A stretch of DNA of 64,000 nucleotides, taken from JBBIRG01 sp964410965 (GTDB lineage Bacteria > CLD3 > SB21 > JBBIRG01). The position numbers were made by a program, and so were the translations under genes. Positions 1 to 7,262 of this stretch are shown one piece after another. Each line of letters starts with the position of its first letter. The first letter of the stretch is position 1. The DNA lies in contig CAYPIY010000010.1 of assembly GCA_964410965.1 (NCBI GenBank), forward strand, positions 1 to 64,000. Direction: 5' to 3'. The notes under the pieces were generated by a model. That model was not told where the DNA came from, did not search any database, and saw only the letters and a program-made list of their open reading frames with translations.

Positions 1-54
1 CGGATCGAGACTCCGCAGGGCACGGCGGTGAAAAAGATGATGTTCGTGAAGTAA
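1..54 (+). CDS. C-terminal tail of a T9SS-secreted protein (5' end outside window)
   Basis: The first 17 codons are open in frame 1 and end at TAA (52-54). They read RIETPQGTAVKKMMFVK, which matches the last strand of the T9SS type A sorting domain seen complete elsewhere in this window (YRIEAVSEKGRFADVRKMIFLK type endings). The gene is therefore the 3' end of a cargo protein exported across the outer membrane; its function lies upstream of the window and cannot be judged. A rho-independent terminator follows. Confidence 0.7.
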   Translation, partial: RIETPQGTAVKKMMFVK

Positions 55-74
55 GCTCATAGATTCGATTACAG

Positions 75-109
75 AAAAACCCGTACCATCTTCAATGGAC
101 GGGTTTTTT
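75..109 (+). terminator. rho-independent terminator
   Basis: An ACCCGT stem arm pairs with ACGGGT, extended by an inner ACC/GGA-type pairing and flanked by an A tract before and a T tract after. It lies about 20 nt after the stop of the partial T9SS gene. Confidence 0.75.
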
Positions 110-558
110 ATTAATGATTTATGTAATATTACATTATCGGTTTAATATAAATGATAAGGGAAACGCGTAATAGAGTTACAAATCGTAAAGCAGAGTATAC
201 TTAAAATTCGAGGCTAGGGACTATGTTTGATTATCATTCGGCGAATCCTTGCGGGCTGAAAAAGGGCTTTAAAACAGGCGGTGATGCAAAATAGCAGCTG
301 TTTTCCGTTTGATTTCATGTTTCGATTGACCAACCATGAGGCGGATGTGATGGTATCACAGAATGTGAAAAAGACAAAAAGCAATTTGGGGTTCTTTTCT
401 TTAGCGTTTATTGAACAGGTTATGACTGTGCTGTTTAACATTTTCAGAAGCAAAAAGAGGCGCAAAACCGAAAAATATAATGTTTTGCAAAGTTATAAAA
501 AGTATGAATGTATTAAACAGACAGGTAACTCATTGCGCCAAATATCAATGCGAGAAAC
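110..558. other. intergenic stretch, no recognised gene
   Basis: About 450 bases with no supported gene. Short open frames exist on both strands (214-465 minus; 281-652 plus), but they have no recognisable domain, and the plus one runs through a terminator and into the tRNA. I see no clear repeat or regulatory motif. Confidence 0.4.
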
Positions 559-596
559 AAAAAAGCGCTTCAGAAATTCATCTGAAGCGCTTTTTT
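559..596. terminator. strong symmetric terminator downstream of tRNA-Ser(GCT)
   Basis: A perfect 16-bp inverted repeat (559-574 against 581-596) with a 6-nt loop; the arms carry A6 on one side and T6 on the other. It sits directly after the 3' end of the minus-strand tRNA and could also stop plus-strand transcripts. Confidence 0.85.
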
Positions 597-597
597 G

Positions 598-687
598 CGG
601 AGAAGGGGAGATTCGAACTCCCGGTACAGCTTATCGCCGTACGGCGGTTTAGCAAACCGCTGCCTTAAGCCACTCGGCCACCTCTCC
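598..687 (-). tRNA. tRNA-Ser (anticodon GCT)
   Basis: The minus strand folds as a type II tRNA. The acceptor 5' GGAGAGG pairs with CTTCTCC, the anticodon stem-loop GCGGTTTGCTAAACCGC holds GCT (reads AGC/AGU serine), there is a long variable arm, and the T arm contains GTTCGAATC. CCA is not encoded. A strong hairpin with a T tract follows at once. The long variable arm supports serine. Confidence 0.93.
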
Positions 688-821
688 GAATAAACAATAA
701 ATCAACACCATTCTCGCAGATTCAGGCTATGTTGATCTGAGAGAAGCCCCGCTTTGCCGGGACGGTGTGAACAAAACACAGTCATATAAAGAACCTTTAA
801 CGGTCAGCCGTTCAATCATCC

Positions 822-845
822 AAAAAATCAGCCTGAGGACAGGCT
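822..845 (-). terminator. rho-independent terminator after tRNA-Ser(TGA)
   Basis: On the minus strand AGCCTG-TCCT-CAGGCT is followed by GATTTTTTGG. It begins 2 nt beyond the 3' end of the tRNA at 848-930, so the two tRNA-Ser genes are probably separate transcripts. Confidence 0.75.
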
Positions 846-847
846 TG

Positions 848-930
848 CGGAGGATGAGGGACTCGAACCCCCAAGCCCTTTCGGACGGCAGTTTTCAAGA
901 CTGCTGACTTACCAATTAGCCTAATCCTCC
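848..930 (-). tRNA. tRNA-Ser (anticodon TGA)
   Basis: The minus strand folds as a type II tRNA. Acceptor GGAGGAT pairs with ATCCTCC, and the anticodon arm GCAGT-CTTGAAA-ACTGC has anticodon TGA (reads UCN serine). A long variable arm precedes GTTCGAGTC of the T arm. CCA is not encoded. It is the second serine tRNA within 350 bases, with its own promoter and terminator. Confidence 0.93.
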
Positions 931-950
931 GTGGCTTAAAGGCTAACCCG

Positions 951-978
951 AATATAGGATTTTTTTTTATAATGTCAA
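951..978 (-). promoter_or_regulatory. sigma70-like promoter of tRNA-Ser(TGA)
   Basis: On the minus strand TTGACA (978-973) and TATATT (956-951) are separated by 16 nt, and the tRNA 5' end is about 20 nt downstream. The -35 box matches the consensus exactly, which suggests a primary sigma factor of the common type in this organism. Confidence 0.6.
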
Positions 979-1044
979 TACGGTTATCAAAAATTTGCAG
1001 ATGAAAACGTCCAAAAACATCCGTAAAGCGGGAAAATCTCCTTT

Positions 1045-2313
1045 TCATCCGGCTTTCGTTGTCGGTGTTTTTGTGGGTTTTTCCGTGAAAAAGATCCAGA
1101 AATACCTCAACAAATGGAATACAAACGAAAAACAAATCCAGAAAGCCATAAAATAGAACGCTTCCAAGGGTTTCCCGGCTAAAACCCCGACTGTCATGAT
1201 CAGGTGAATGATCGCCCTGCGGCATGCGATGAGATGAAACTTTGCGTCAATCCAGGCGTGATTGTATATTTCCCTGGGCGAATAACGCATCCTGTATAAA
1301 GCGTTGACGCCTTTATCCACCCAATACATCAGCAATAAAGTCCAGCAGGCCCAGTTGCTTGGAATCGAAGGATCAAGAACATCCCCGCCCGAGAAAAACC
1401 ATCCCAGAGAAACGAACCACAGAAAAATAGCCGGAGCACTGGTTCCGTGCTCGATCATTCCTGCAACTTTGCTGAGACGGACGGTAAGACGCGCCAGTTT
1501 TCCGTCGATCTCATCAAAAATGAACATCGCCCAACCGGCGATAATTGCCCAGCCTAGGTTTCCTGATGCGTATAACGCGGGTACCGCAAAGGAGCATATC
1601 ACACTCAGCGCGGTCACAAAATTCGGAGTGATCAGGGGAAAGCGACACAGGAACCTGACGATTTCACGGACGGGATATTTGTAAATGTAAATCGCGATAA
1701 AATCCAGAACCGCTTTATAGTTAACTTCATAAATTTTATTTTCTACCTGTCGGATGTCGGATTCTTGTTTTGCGCTGAAAAGGTAAGGCACATGCGATGT
1801 CCGGAGATCATGAATATATGTTTCGTATGATGCCGTTTTCTTAACGGCCAGTTTTCCTTCCATGGCGAAAACAGCAATATTTTTCTTCAGGATCTCCCCG
1901 CCGCATGAATCCCCGCATGTTGCGATAAGCGCAGCCATCGTATCGTAATCCATTTGCGCCATAACCGATCCAGCACTCTCCGTGTGGATCATGATATTGC
2001 TCTTATCTTTCATGAAACTCCGGATCAGACGGTCATCGATGATCAGGTCAGAGGTCATAAGGTGAAATTGTAAATCGCGCTGTTTGCCTTCAGTCAGTCG
2101 GGGCAAATCCCTGATCAGCGAAGTTTTTATATCATTATGATTCAGGTATTTCCGGGTTAATTCCTGGTTTTCAGACAACAGAATGATTTCACTGAAACCG
2201 TATTCTCTGCACTGCCGGATCAGCCGCTCAGCCGTGGACAGGCTGAATACCCGGATATTCTGTGATTCCGTTTTTTCGTCAATCAAAATGTACGCAACGT
2301 TCATGATCATCAT
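1045..2313 (-). CDS. CDP-alcohol phosphatidyltransferase-like membrane protein with degenerate active site
   Basis: 422 residues. The layout resembles bifunctional inositol-phosphate cytidylyltransferase/DIPP synthases: a soluble Rossmann-like head (about 1-170), then a multi-spanning membrane domain with the CDP-alcohol phosphatidyltransferase signature. The head lacks the GxGxR nucleotide loop. In the membrane domain D267, D270, G271, A274 and R275 are present, but the third and fourth aspartates of the family motif (D-x2-DG-x2-AR-x8-G-x3-D-x3-D) are E288 and S292, and the conserved Gly is shifted by one position. The fourth Asp is normally the catalytic base, so activity is doubtful. The start overlaps the upstream gene's stop by 4 bp, implying translational coupling in the locus for phospho-alcohol transfer. 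It could be a regulatory or scaffold paralogue of the protein at 5953-7194. Family sure, function unsure. Confidence 0.75.
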   Translation of the reverse strand: MMIMNVAYILIDEKTESQNIRVFSLSTAERLIRQCREYGFSEIILLSENQELTRKYLNHNDIKTSLIRDLPRLTEGKQRDLQFHLMTSDLIIDDRLIRSFMKDKSNIMIHTESAGSVMAQMDYDTMAALIATCGDSCGGEILKKNIAVFAMEGKLAVKKTASYETYIHDLRTSHVPYLFSAKQESDIRQVENKIYEVNYKAVLDFIAIYIYKYPVREIVRFLCRFPLITPNFVTALSVICSFAVPALYASGNLGWAIIAGWAMFIFDEIDGKLARLTVRLSKVAGMIEHGTSAPAIFLWFVSLGWFFSGGDVLDPSIPSNWACWTLLLMYWVDKGVNALYRMRYSPREIYNHAWIDAKFHLIACRRAIIHLIMTVGVLAGKPLEAFYFMAFWICFSFVFHLLRYFWIFFTEKPTKTPTTKAG

Positions 2314-3008
2314 CCTTCGGTTTGATTAACTTTTTTCGGAGGTTCCTGTTTCGCTAGTTCCCGAATCTGTTTCAGCGAAAAGATTACAAAATACATGAAA
2401 ATGAGAAACGCCACAACCGCGGCCATCATGTTATAGAAAGTGATTTTGAAATAGGTAAAATCAAAAACCGGGTTAGGCCCGAAATAAAAATACAGATTGG
2501 CCAGAATGATCACCACGCGTATTTCCGTGGGGCCGAATTTTCCGTAGGAAATTTTAAACACGCCCGTCACGTTCGTCGTGACATACACCATCACGGACAT
2601 CAGAAGATAAGCCGCGAGGTCAAACATCGCGAACATAAGGTCGACATAGGCGGATAAGCCGATGCCGATACAGATCACGGTCGTTATGTATGCATCCGCG
2701 ATATGATCCACGTAATATCCGTATTTAGGCCGTTCTATTTTTCTGTATCGGGCGAGATTTCCGTCGAGGCTGTCTCCGAACCAGTGAATCACCAGTCCGG
2801 CGGACGCCAGCCAGAGAAAATTCCTGTCGTAACTGGTCAGAAAATAACTGACGCCGATCAGGAAACCCGCAAGCACTCCGAGCACGGTAAGATGATCGGG
2901 TGTAACCCATTTCGGCATGTGCCTGCAGAAAAATTCCAGGGCGGGACGCTCTAAGGGGCCAAGAAGAATGTCGTTCACTCTTCCGTGATCTTTTTTCTGA
3001 TTTTCCAC
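2310..3008 (-). CDS. CDP-alcohol phosphatidyltransferase family protein
   Basis: 232 residues, a stand-alone membrane enzyme of the family that transfers a phospho-alcohol from a CDP-alcohol to an acceptor alcohol. The full catalytic motif is visible: D79, D82-G83, A86-R87, G97, D101, D105. Several hydrophobic segments follow, and the C-terminal tail is charged (KQEPPKK). The start is GTG, supported by AAGGAG about 8 nt upstream. It lies between the flippase gene (29-bp gap) and the degenerate paralogue (4-bp overlap). The donor cannot be read from the sequence; CDP-glycerol from the cytidylyltransferase at 5209-5634, or a CMP-activated phosphonate from the divergent operon, are the local candidates. 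Confidence 0.85.
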   Translation of the reverse strand: MENQKKDHGRVNDILLGPLERPALEFFCRHMPKWVTPDHLTVLGVLAGFLIGVSYFLTSYDRNFLWLASAGLVIHWFGDSLDGNLARYRKIERPKYGYYVDHIADAYITTVICIGIGLSAYVDLMFAMFDLAAYLLMSVMVYVTTNVTGVFKISYGKFGPTEIRVVIILANLYFYFGPNPVFDFTYFKITFYNMMAAVVAFLIFMYFVIFSLKQIRELAKQEPPKKVNQTEG

Positions 3009-3037
3009 GTTGTTCTCCTTTATAATGAGATCAAAGA

Positions 3038-4324
3038 TTACGTTTTTCCGTTCATTGCGGAAGCCGGTTCCGTGACCGTCCCCGTAACAAGATATTTTCT
3101 GGAAAGCCGGTAAGCCAGGACGGAAAGAATCAGGTTTGAAATCAGCTGTCCCCAGGCGATTCCGTCTTCCCTGAATATCAGCACAAGCAAATACGTACAG
3201 ATCAGACCCAGTGTTCCCCCGATGGCGTCACGCAGCAGAAGATCGGTTTTTTTTCCGAAAATGGTGATGACGTTGAGCTGAAGCGCGGAAACTGACGCGA
3301 AGACGTACGAAAAATACATCACCGCGAGAATCGGCCAGCTGTCGGCGTATTTCTCTCCGCCCGCAGCGGCCATAATCCACGGGCTTGCCAGCGCAAGCAC
3401 AACGGGAACGGGAATCGTAAAATTCAGAAAGGTACGGACATATTTTCGCCTCACTTCAAGATCGCGGGATTCGGACAGCTTGATAAGAAGCGGGTCGGAA
3501 AAAGCGTGTATGTATTGCCGTAAAAAATTCGAACTTCTCTTCGCCAGCTTGTAATTGGCGATCTGTTCCAGCGGAAGCAGCGCCGTGATGATCACCTGCT
3601 CGCCCTGAACAAACCCGATACGGAAGAATTTTCTCAGGTAAAACGGGAAATACTCCCACAGCATGATTTTAATCCTGGCAACGCTCATCATTCTGAAATT
3701 CCGCAAGGCAAAGTCTTCCCGTAAATAAAACAATCTTATGATGAAAATCAACAGCTGGCCCAGCAGAAGTCCCGCAAAGTACTGGTTGATTCCGAACAAA
3801 AGGTAAAACGCCAGTCCGAAAATGCCCTCAAGAAACGTCGTCGAGGATTCCAGGACGGAATTGGTTCCGAACAGTTTCTTAGCCGCAAACACCGGAATGG
3901 CGATGTTGTGCAGGTTCTCGATCATCAGGTGAACCGCGGTAATGCAGGAGATATAAAAAATATCGAGATCGGGAAAGGCGCCCTGCAGTTCCGGGAGAAA
4001 CCATAAAAGCATAAGCCAGAAAACCACCGAGACGAATCCCGAAACGAGGAACCTGATCAGGGACGCGGGGAAAACGAAGTTCTCGATCGCCGACTGCCGG
4101 CCCCCGGAATGATAAAGCGGCGGCACTTCCCGGATGATCAGGTAGTGCAGGCCCAGGTCGGTAACAACCTTGGAAAGGCTGACCACAAGGTCGTACAGGG
4201 CGATCAGCGCGAAAATGGATTTGGGCAGCTCATAGGCAAAAAAAACAGTGACCAGCAGCGTAAACAGGGATACGATGCCCCGGCCCAGAAGAATGCGGAC
4301 TGATTTTTTCACCAGACTGTTCAT
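3038..4324 (-). CDS. Wzx-like polysaccharide/lipid-linked glycan flippase
   Basis: 428 residues, almost wholly hydrophobic, with about 12 predicted membrane spans, an early basic segment (VKKSVRILLGRG) and the layout of the polysaccharide-biosynthesis (MATE/MOP superfamily) flippases that move lipid-linked sugars across the inner membrane. It lies in one run with LicD-type and CDP-alcohol transferase genes, suggesting that the locus builds a decorated surface glycan or glycolipid. There is no ATPase partner, consistent with a Wzx-type rather than an ABC-type exporter. The substrate is unknown. A gap of 239 bp separates it from the LicD gene upstream, so it may have its own promoter. Confidence 0.8.
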   Translation of the reverse strand: MNSLVKKSVRILLGRGIVSLFTLLVTVFFAYELPKSIFALIALYDLVVSLSKVVTDLGLHYLIIREVPPLYHSGGRQSAIENFVFPASLIRFLVSGFVSVVFWLMLLWFLPELQGAFPDLDIFYISCITAVHLMIENLHNIAIPVFAAKKLFGTNSVLESSTTFLEGIFGLAFYLLFGINQYFAGLLLGQLLIFIIRLFYLREDFALRNFRMMSVARIKIMLWEYFPFYLRKFFRIGFVQGEQVIITALLPLEQIANYKLAKRSSNFLRQYIHAFSDPLLIKLSESRDLEVRRKYVRTFLNFTIPVPVVLALASPWIMAAAGGEKYADSWPILAVMYFSYVFASVSALQLNVITIFGKKTDLLLRDAIGGTLGLICTYLLVLIFREDGIAWGQLISNLILSVLAYRLSRKYLVTGTVTEPASAMNGKT

Positions 4325-4563
4325 AAGTCCTGACTTCCGGCATCTGATATCCGGCTTACCGGGCTATTCGGGCGCATTTTCATAACGCGGCCGAATCCGC
4401 ATGCAGAATGGCTTATCAACGGATAAAAACGCATAGATTTAAATGGTAACGATATTATAATATTTGATCAACTGTTTTTTTAAGAAACGAAAACAAAAAC
4501 AAAACAATCTGCTTCTTCGGTTTAGGAAAGAGGCGCATGTAAGGCTTCGTTACGACAGGACGT

Positions 4564-5160
4564 TCAAGAACGTACGATCGACTGGTCATCCTTTTTGTAA
4601 TCATAATCTTTCACGGTCTGCCTCCATTCGCCGTACCGGCAGGTCAGGTAATTCTCATAATCGGCGGGCACGGAATATTCGTATCCCTCAAAAGGATACC
4701 GTCCGAGATTCTCATAGAAATGGCAGGGAACGGATTTTAGAACATGATCACGCGGTCCGACGATCCAGTAATATTTGTCCCCGATTTTCCGTTTGACGAA
4801 AATATCCATAATCCCGTATCCGTGGAAAAGAAAAAGTTTCGTCGTTTTGACTTTAACCAGTCTTACTGATCCGAGGGGAAAATGAGGCATATCCTCCCGC
4901 GACAGCCGCAGTTTCAATTCATATCCGGCCAGACGGAACCTTCTTTTCAGGCTCATCAGTTTTTCCAGGCGGTCTTCGGTGATGGTAATATCCACGTCGT
5001 TGTCCCAGGGAAGCAGGCGGTTTTCGCGGATAATGCCCAGTAATGTACCGCCCTCAAGCACGTAGGGAATGTGATTTTTATCCAGCAGCCCGCATACCTT
5101 TCTCAGCACTTTTTTTGCGGCAACCGCCACATCGCCAGTCAGTTTTAAATCTCCGGACAT
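4564..5160 (-). CDS. LicD family phosphotransferase
   Basis: 198 residues. The LicD/fukutin-type nucleotidyltransferase fold is marked by GGTLLG (about 38-43) and PWDNDVDI (about 52-59), where the two aspartates bind metal, and by a C-terminal YLTCRYGEW motif typical of the family. LicD proteins transfer phosphocholine or another phospho-alcohol from a CDP-linked donor to a glycan. Beside a CTP-dependent cytidylyltransferase and a phosphonate locus, a likely job is to place phosphoglycerol or a CMP-activated phosphonate on a surface sugar; this is inference. The gap to the upstream cytidylyltransferase gene is 48 bp. Confidence 0.85.
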   Translation of the reverse strand: MSGDLKLTGDVAVAAKKVLRKVCGLLDKNHIPYVLEGGTLLGIIRENRLLPWDNDVDITITEDRLEKLMSLKRRFRLAGYELKLRLSREDMPHFPLGSVRLVKVKTTKLFLFHGYGIMDIFVKRKIGDKYYWIVGPRDHVLKSVPCHFYENLGRYPFEGYEYSVPADYENYLTCRYGEWRQTVKDYDYKKDDQSIVRS

Positions 5161-5208
5161 GAGCCCGCTCCGTGTATTTCGGATTAATGAAATTCCGCTT
5201 TATAAATA

Positions 5209-5634
5209 TCAGTTCGTTTTGTACAGAGAATCAAGCACTTTCCTGATTTTTGTGCTGGACGTATGCTGGGTATAAGGGAAGTAACTGATGATCACGCCGA
5301 GTTTATCAAACTCCGCCTGAAGCTTGTTCCATTTTTCCGTGCCTTTCCAGTCATCGCCGACGAACATGATGTTGAATTTCAGGTTGTTCCAGGCCTCGAA
5401 CTTGTCGTAATTCGTCTGGGGCACCACCAGATCGACGTATTTAATGCTCTCGACAATCGCCATCCGTTCCGTGAACGGAATCACGGGGGTAATACCTTTT
5501 TCTTTCTGTGCCAGTTCATCGGTCGTAACGCCGACAATGAGAAAATTGCATTCCAGTTTGGCGTTGCGCAGGATGTTCAGATGGCCGATATGAAACAGGT
5601 CGAATACGCCTGTTGTATAACCGATTTTTACCAT
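5209..5634 (-). CDS. glycerol-3-phosphate cytidylyltransferase-like enzyme (TagD/GCT type)
   Basis: 141 residues, a normal length for the family. The cytidylyltransferase HxGH motif is present in GVFDLFHIGHLNIL (about 9-22), with a KYVD segment near residue 76, GDDWKG (about 103-108) and a C-terminal SSTKIR that replaces the usual ISTTKIK. The family couples CTP with glycerol 3-phosphate to give CDP-glycerol; related enzymes use other small phospho-alcohols. It is the first gene of the minus-strand arm, divergent from the plus-strand phosphonate arm across 318 bp. It probably supplies the CDP-alcohol used by the neighbouring LicD and CDP-alcohol transferases. The exact substrate is not proven by sequence. 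Confidence 0.85.
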   Translation of the reverse strand: MVKIGYTTGVFDLFHIGHLNILRNAKLECNFLIVGVTTDELAQKEKGITPVIPFTERMAIVESIKYVDLVVPQTNYDKFEAWNNLKFNIMFVGDDWKGTEKWNKLQAEFDKLGVIISYFPYTQHTSSTKIRKVLDSLYKTN

Positions 5635-5952
5635 AACTGTGTTTTGATTCCCGTATCAGGTTTTTTGGAAATGTGGATTGAGGTCATTCAAAGGCAACTG
5701 ATGATTCTTCCTTACCAATCTAACAACAAAATTTTTAATATCAAGGGCATTTCATTAAAAAACTCTGTGGGCCTTAAAATATCTTCTGAGACGCAACGGC
5801 GTAAGTACCGGATTCTTTAACGGCACACCGTTTGAGGGTACGCAGAGACCCGAGAACGTAAAAATCATGTTGTAATTATTATTTAATTTATATATCGTGT
5901 GCTTTTTACAGGCGAACGGAAATGAAAATCCAAACAGGAATGATCTGATACG
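5635..5952. promoter_or_regulatory. divergent intergenic region between the two arms of the phospho-alcohol locus
   Basis: 318 bp between two divergent gene starts, so promoters for both arms are expected here. On the plus strand TTGTAA (5870-5875) and TATATC (5891-5896) form a weak promoter-like pair with a short 15-nt spacer. No convincing operator was found. The open frame crossing it is antisense to the cytidylyltransferase and not a gene. Confidence 0.35.
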
Positions 5953-7194
5953 ATGAAAGTAATCATCGACGCCCGACATCCGGCATCGGGACTGACCGTT
6001 TTTTCAATATCGTTACTTGAACGAAATCTGAGACTGCTGGCTCTGTCTGGAATCAGGGAGGCGACGGTAATCATAGCCGGTGAAAAAGCACAACCGTGCC
6101 TGTTCCGCAGGGATTTTGGTAAATTTCTGCCCATCCGGGCGGTAAGCGTTTCAGCGGATAATTCATTCATGGAAACCGTACGGTCCCTATGCTCAAACAC
6201 GGATGAGTCCGTTATACTGCTTGAGGCGAACGCTGTTTATCAGGACGTGCTGATCAGGCAAATCCTTGAGCGCCGAAACACGGCCGTTTGCACGGATGCC
6301 GATGGATTGCCCGCTCTGCTGACAGCTGACGGCCGCTATCTATCTTCCGTGCCCGCCGAAATGAAAGATTTCAGTGAACTCAGAATCCATCTTATTCAGA
6401 CAGGCTTGGTAAAAGGAGAAAACATTGGCAGTCATACGGTATACATTGAAAGTGTGCGGAAATACGCAAAGACCTACGCTTTTTACGTCACGGACCCCAA
6501 AAAGGCGAAAGAAACGGAAACATTTCTTTTTGAGGCAACCCATTACGGATCAATCGATTTTGTCGCCAAGTACGCTCTGAAGCACTTGTCAAAAGTATTG
6601 GTTTCCATCCTGGCAAGGACAACTGTTACTCCCAATCAGATTACTTACACGAGCATTCTGTGTTCGCTGTTTATCGGACCGCTCGCTTTTTTCGGTTATT
6701 TCCATTCCGCTGTCGCATGCGCGCTGCTGGTGGCCGTGCTGGACGTTTGTGACGGCAAACTGGCCCGGTTTACCTACCGAAGCAGCAACAAAGGCGACAA
6801 GCTGGACCATGTCGCCGATACATTGAACATTTATATCTATTACTTCGCTTTCGGCGCGGGACTGTATGTCACGGGTTTGATACCGACCGTTTCTGAAACA
6901 GCCGTTCTTGCGGGTTCGCTCCTTCTGGGACTGATCCTGGACAGAATTGTCGCGAGGTTTTTCCACAAAAAGCACGGTATGCGAATCCATGATTTTGCGC
7001 CTATTGACAGTGCCGCGAGGCTGTTCCTTCCGAGAAGGAACGTATTTGTCTTTTTTATGGCAACCGGGCTTATATTCAATGTTCTTGTACAATCCTACAC
7101 GGCCTATATCATCTGGAAATATGTGTATGTTGTCTTTCATTTTGTCCGTTATCTGGGCGCTAAACCCAAAACAATCAGTTTCCCCCGTACATAA
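5953..7194 (+). CDS. CDP-alcohol phosphatidyltransferase with degenerate nucleotidyltransferase N-domain (DIPP-synthase-like layout)
   Basis: 413 residues. Residues 1 to about 190 resemble a sugar-nucleotidyltransferase fold (LLERNLRLLALSGI matches the helix after the nucleotide loop), but the GxGxR loop itself is missing, so this half is unlikely to activate anything. The C-terminal half is a membrane CDP-alcohol phosphatidyltransferase with a complete motif: D264, D267-G268, A271-R272, G281, D285, D289, introduced by the family's TPNQITYTS segment. The layout equals that of archaeal and bacterial IPCT/DIPPS fusions. It is the first gene of the plus-strand arm, 68 bp before the PEP mutase gene. 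I infer transfer of a CMP-activated phosphonate or phospho-alcohol to a lipid or polyol acceptor. It is paralogous in layout to 1045-2313. Confidence 0.82.
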   Translation: MKVIIDARHPASGLTVFSISLLERNLRLLALSGIREATVIIAGEKAQPCLFRRDFGKFLPIRAVSVSADNSFMETVRSLCSNTDESVILLEANAVYQDVLIRQILERRNTAVCTDADGLPALLTADGRYLSSVPAEMKDFSELRIHLIQTGLVKGENIGSHTVYIESVRKYAKTYAFYVTDPKKAKETETFLFEATHYGSIDFVAKYALKHLSKVLVSILARTTVTPNQITYTSILCSLFIGPLAFFGYFHSAVACALLVAVLDVCDGKLARFTYRSSNKGDKLDHVADTLNIYIYYFAFGAGLYVTGLIPTVSETAVLAGSLLLGLILDRIVARFFHKKHGMRIHDFAPIDSAARLFLPRRNVFVFFMATGLIFNVLVQSYTAYIIWKYVYVVFHFVRYLGAKPKTISFPRT

Positions 7195-7262
7195 AAAATT
7201 GAGAGTTCATTCAAAACCAAATAAAAATAATTTTATACATTCTAACGCATTCAGGATTAAAT

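Noticed and set aside
281..652. Plus-strand frame of 123 codons
   Set aside because: It runs through a strong terminator and into tRNA-Ser, with no domain or ribosome site.
5263..5820. 185-codon frame opposite the cytidylyltransferase
   Set aside because: Antisense to a clear enzyme gene; no homology-like motifs.
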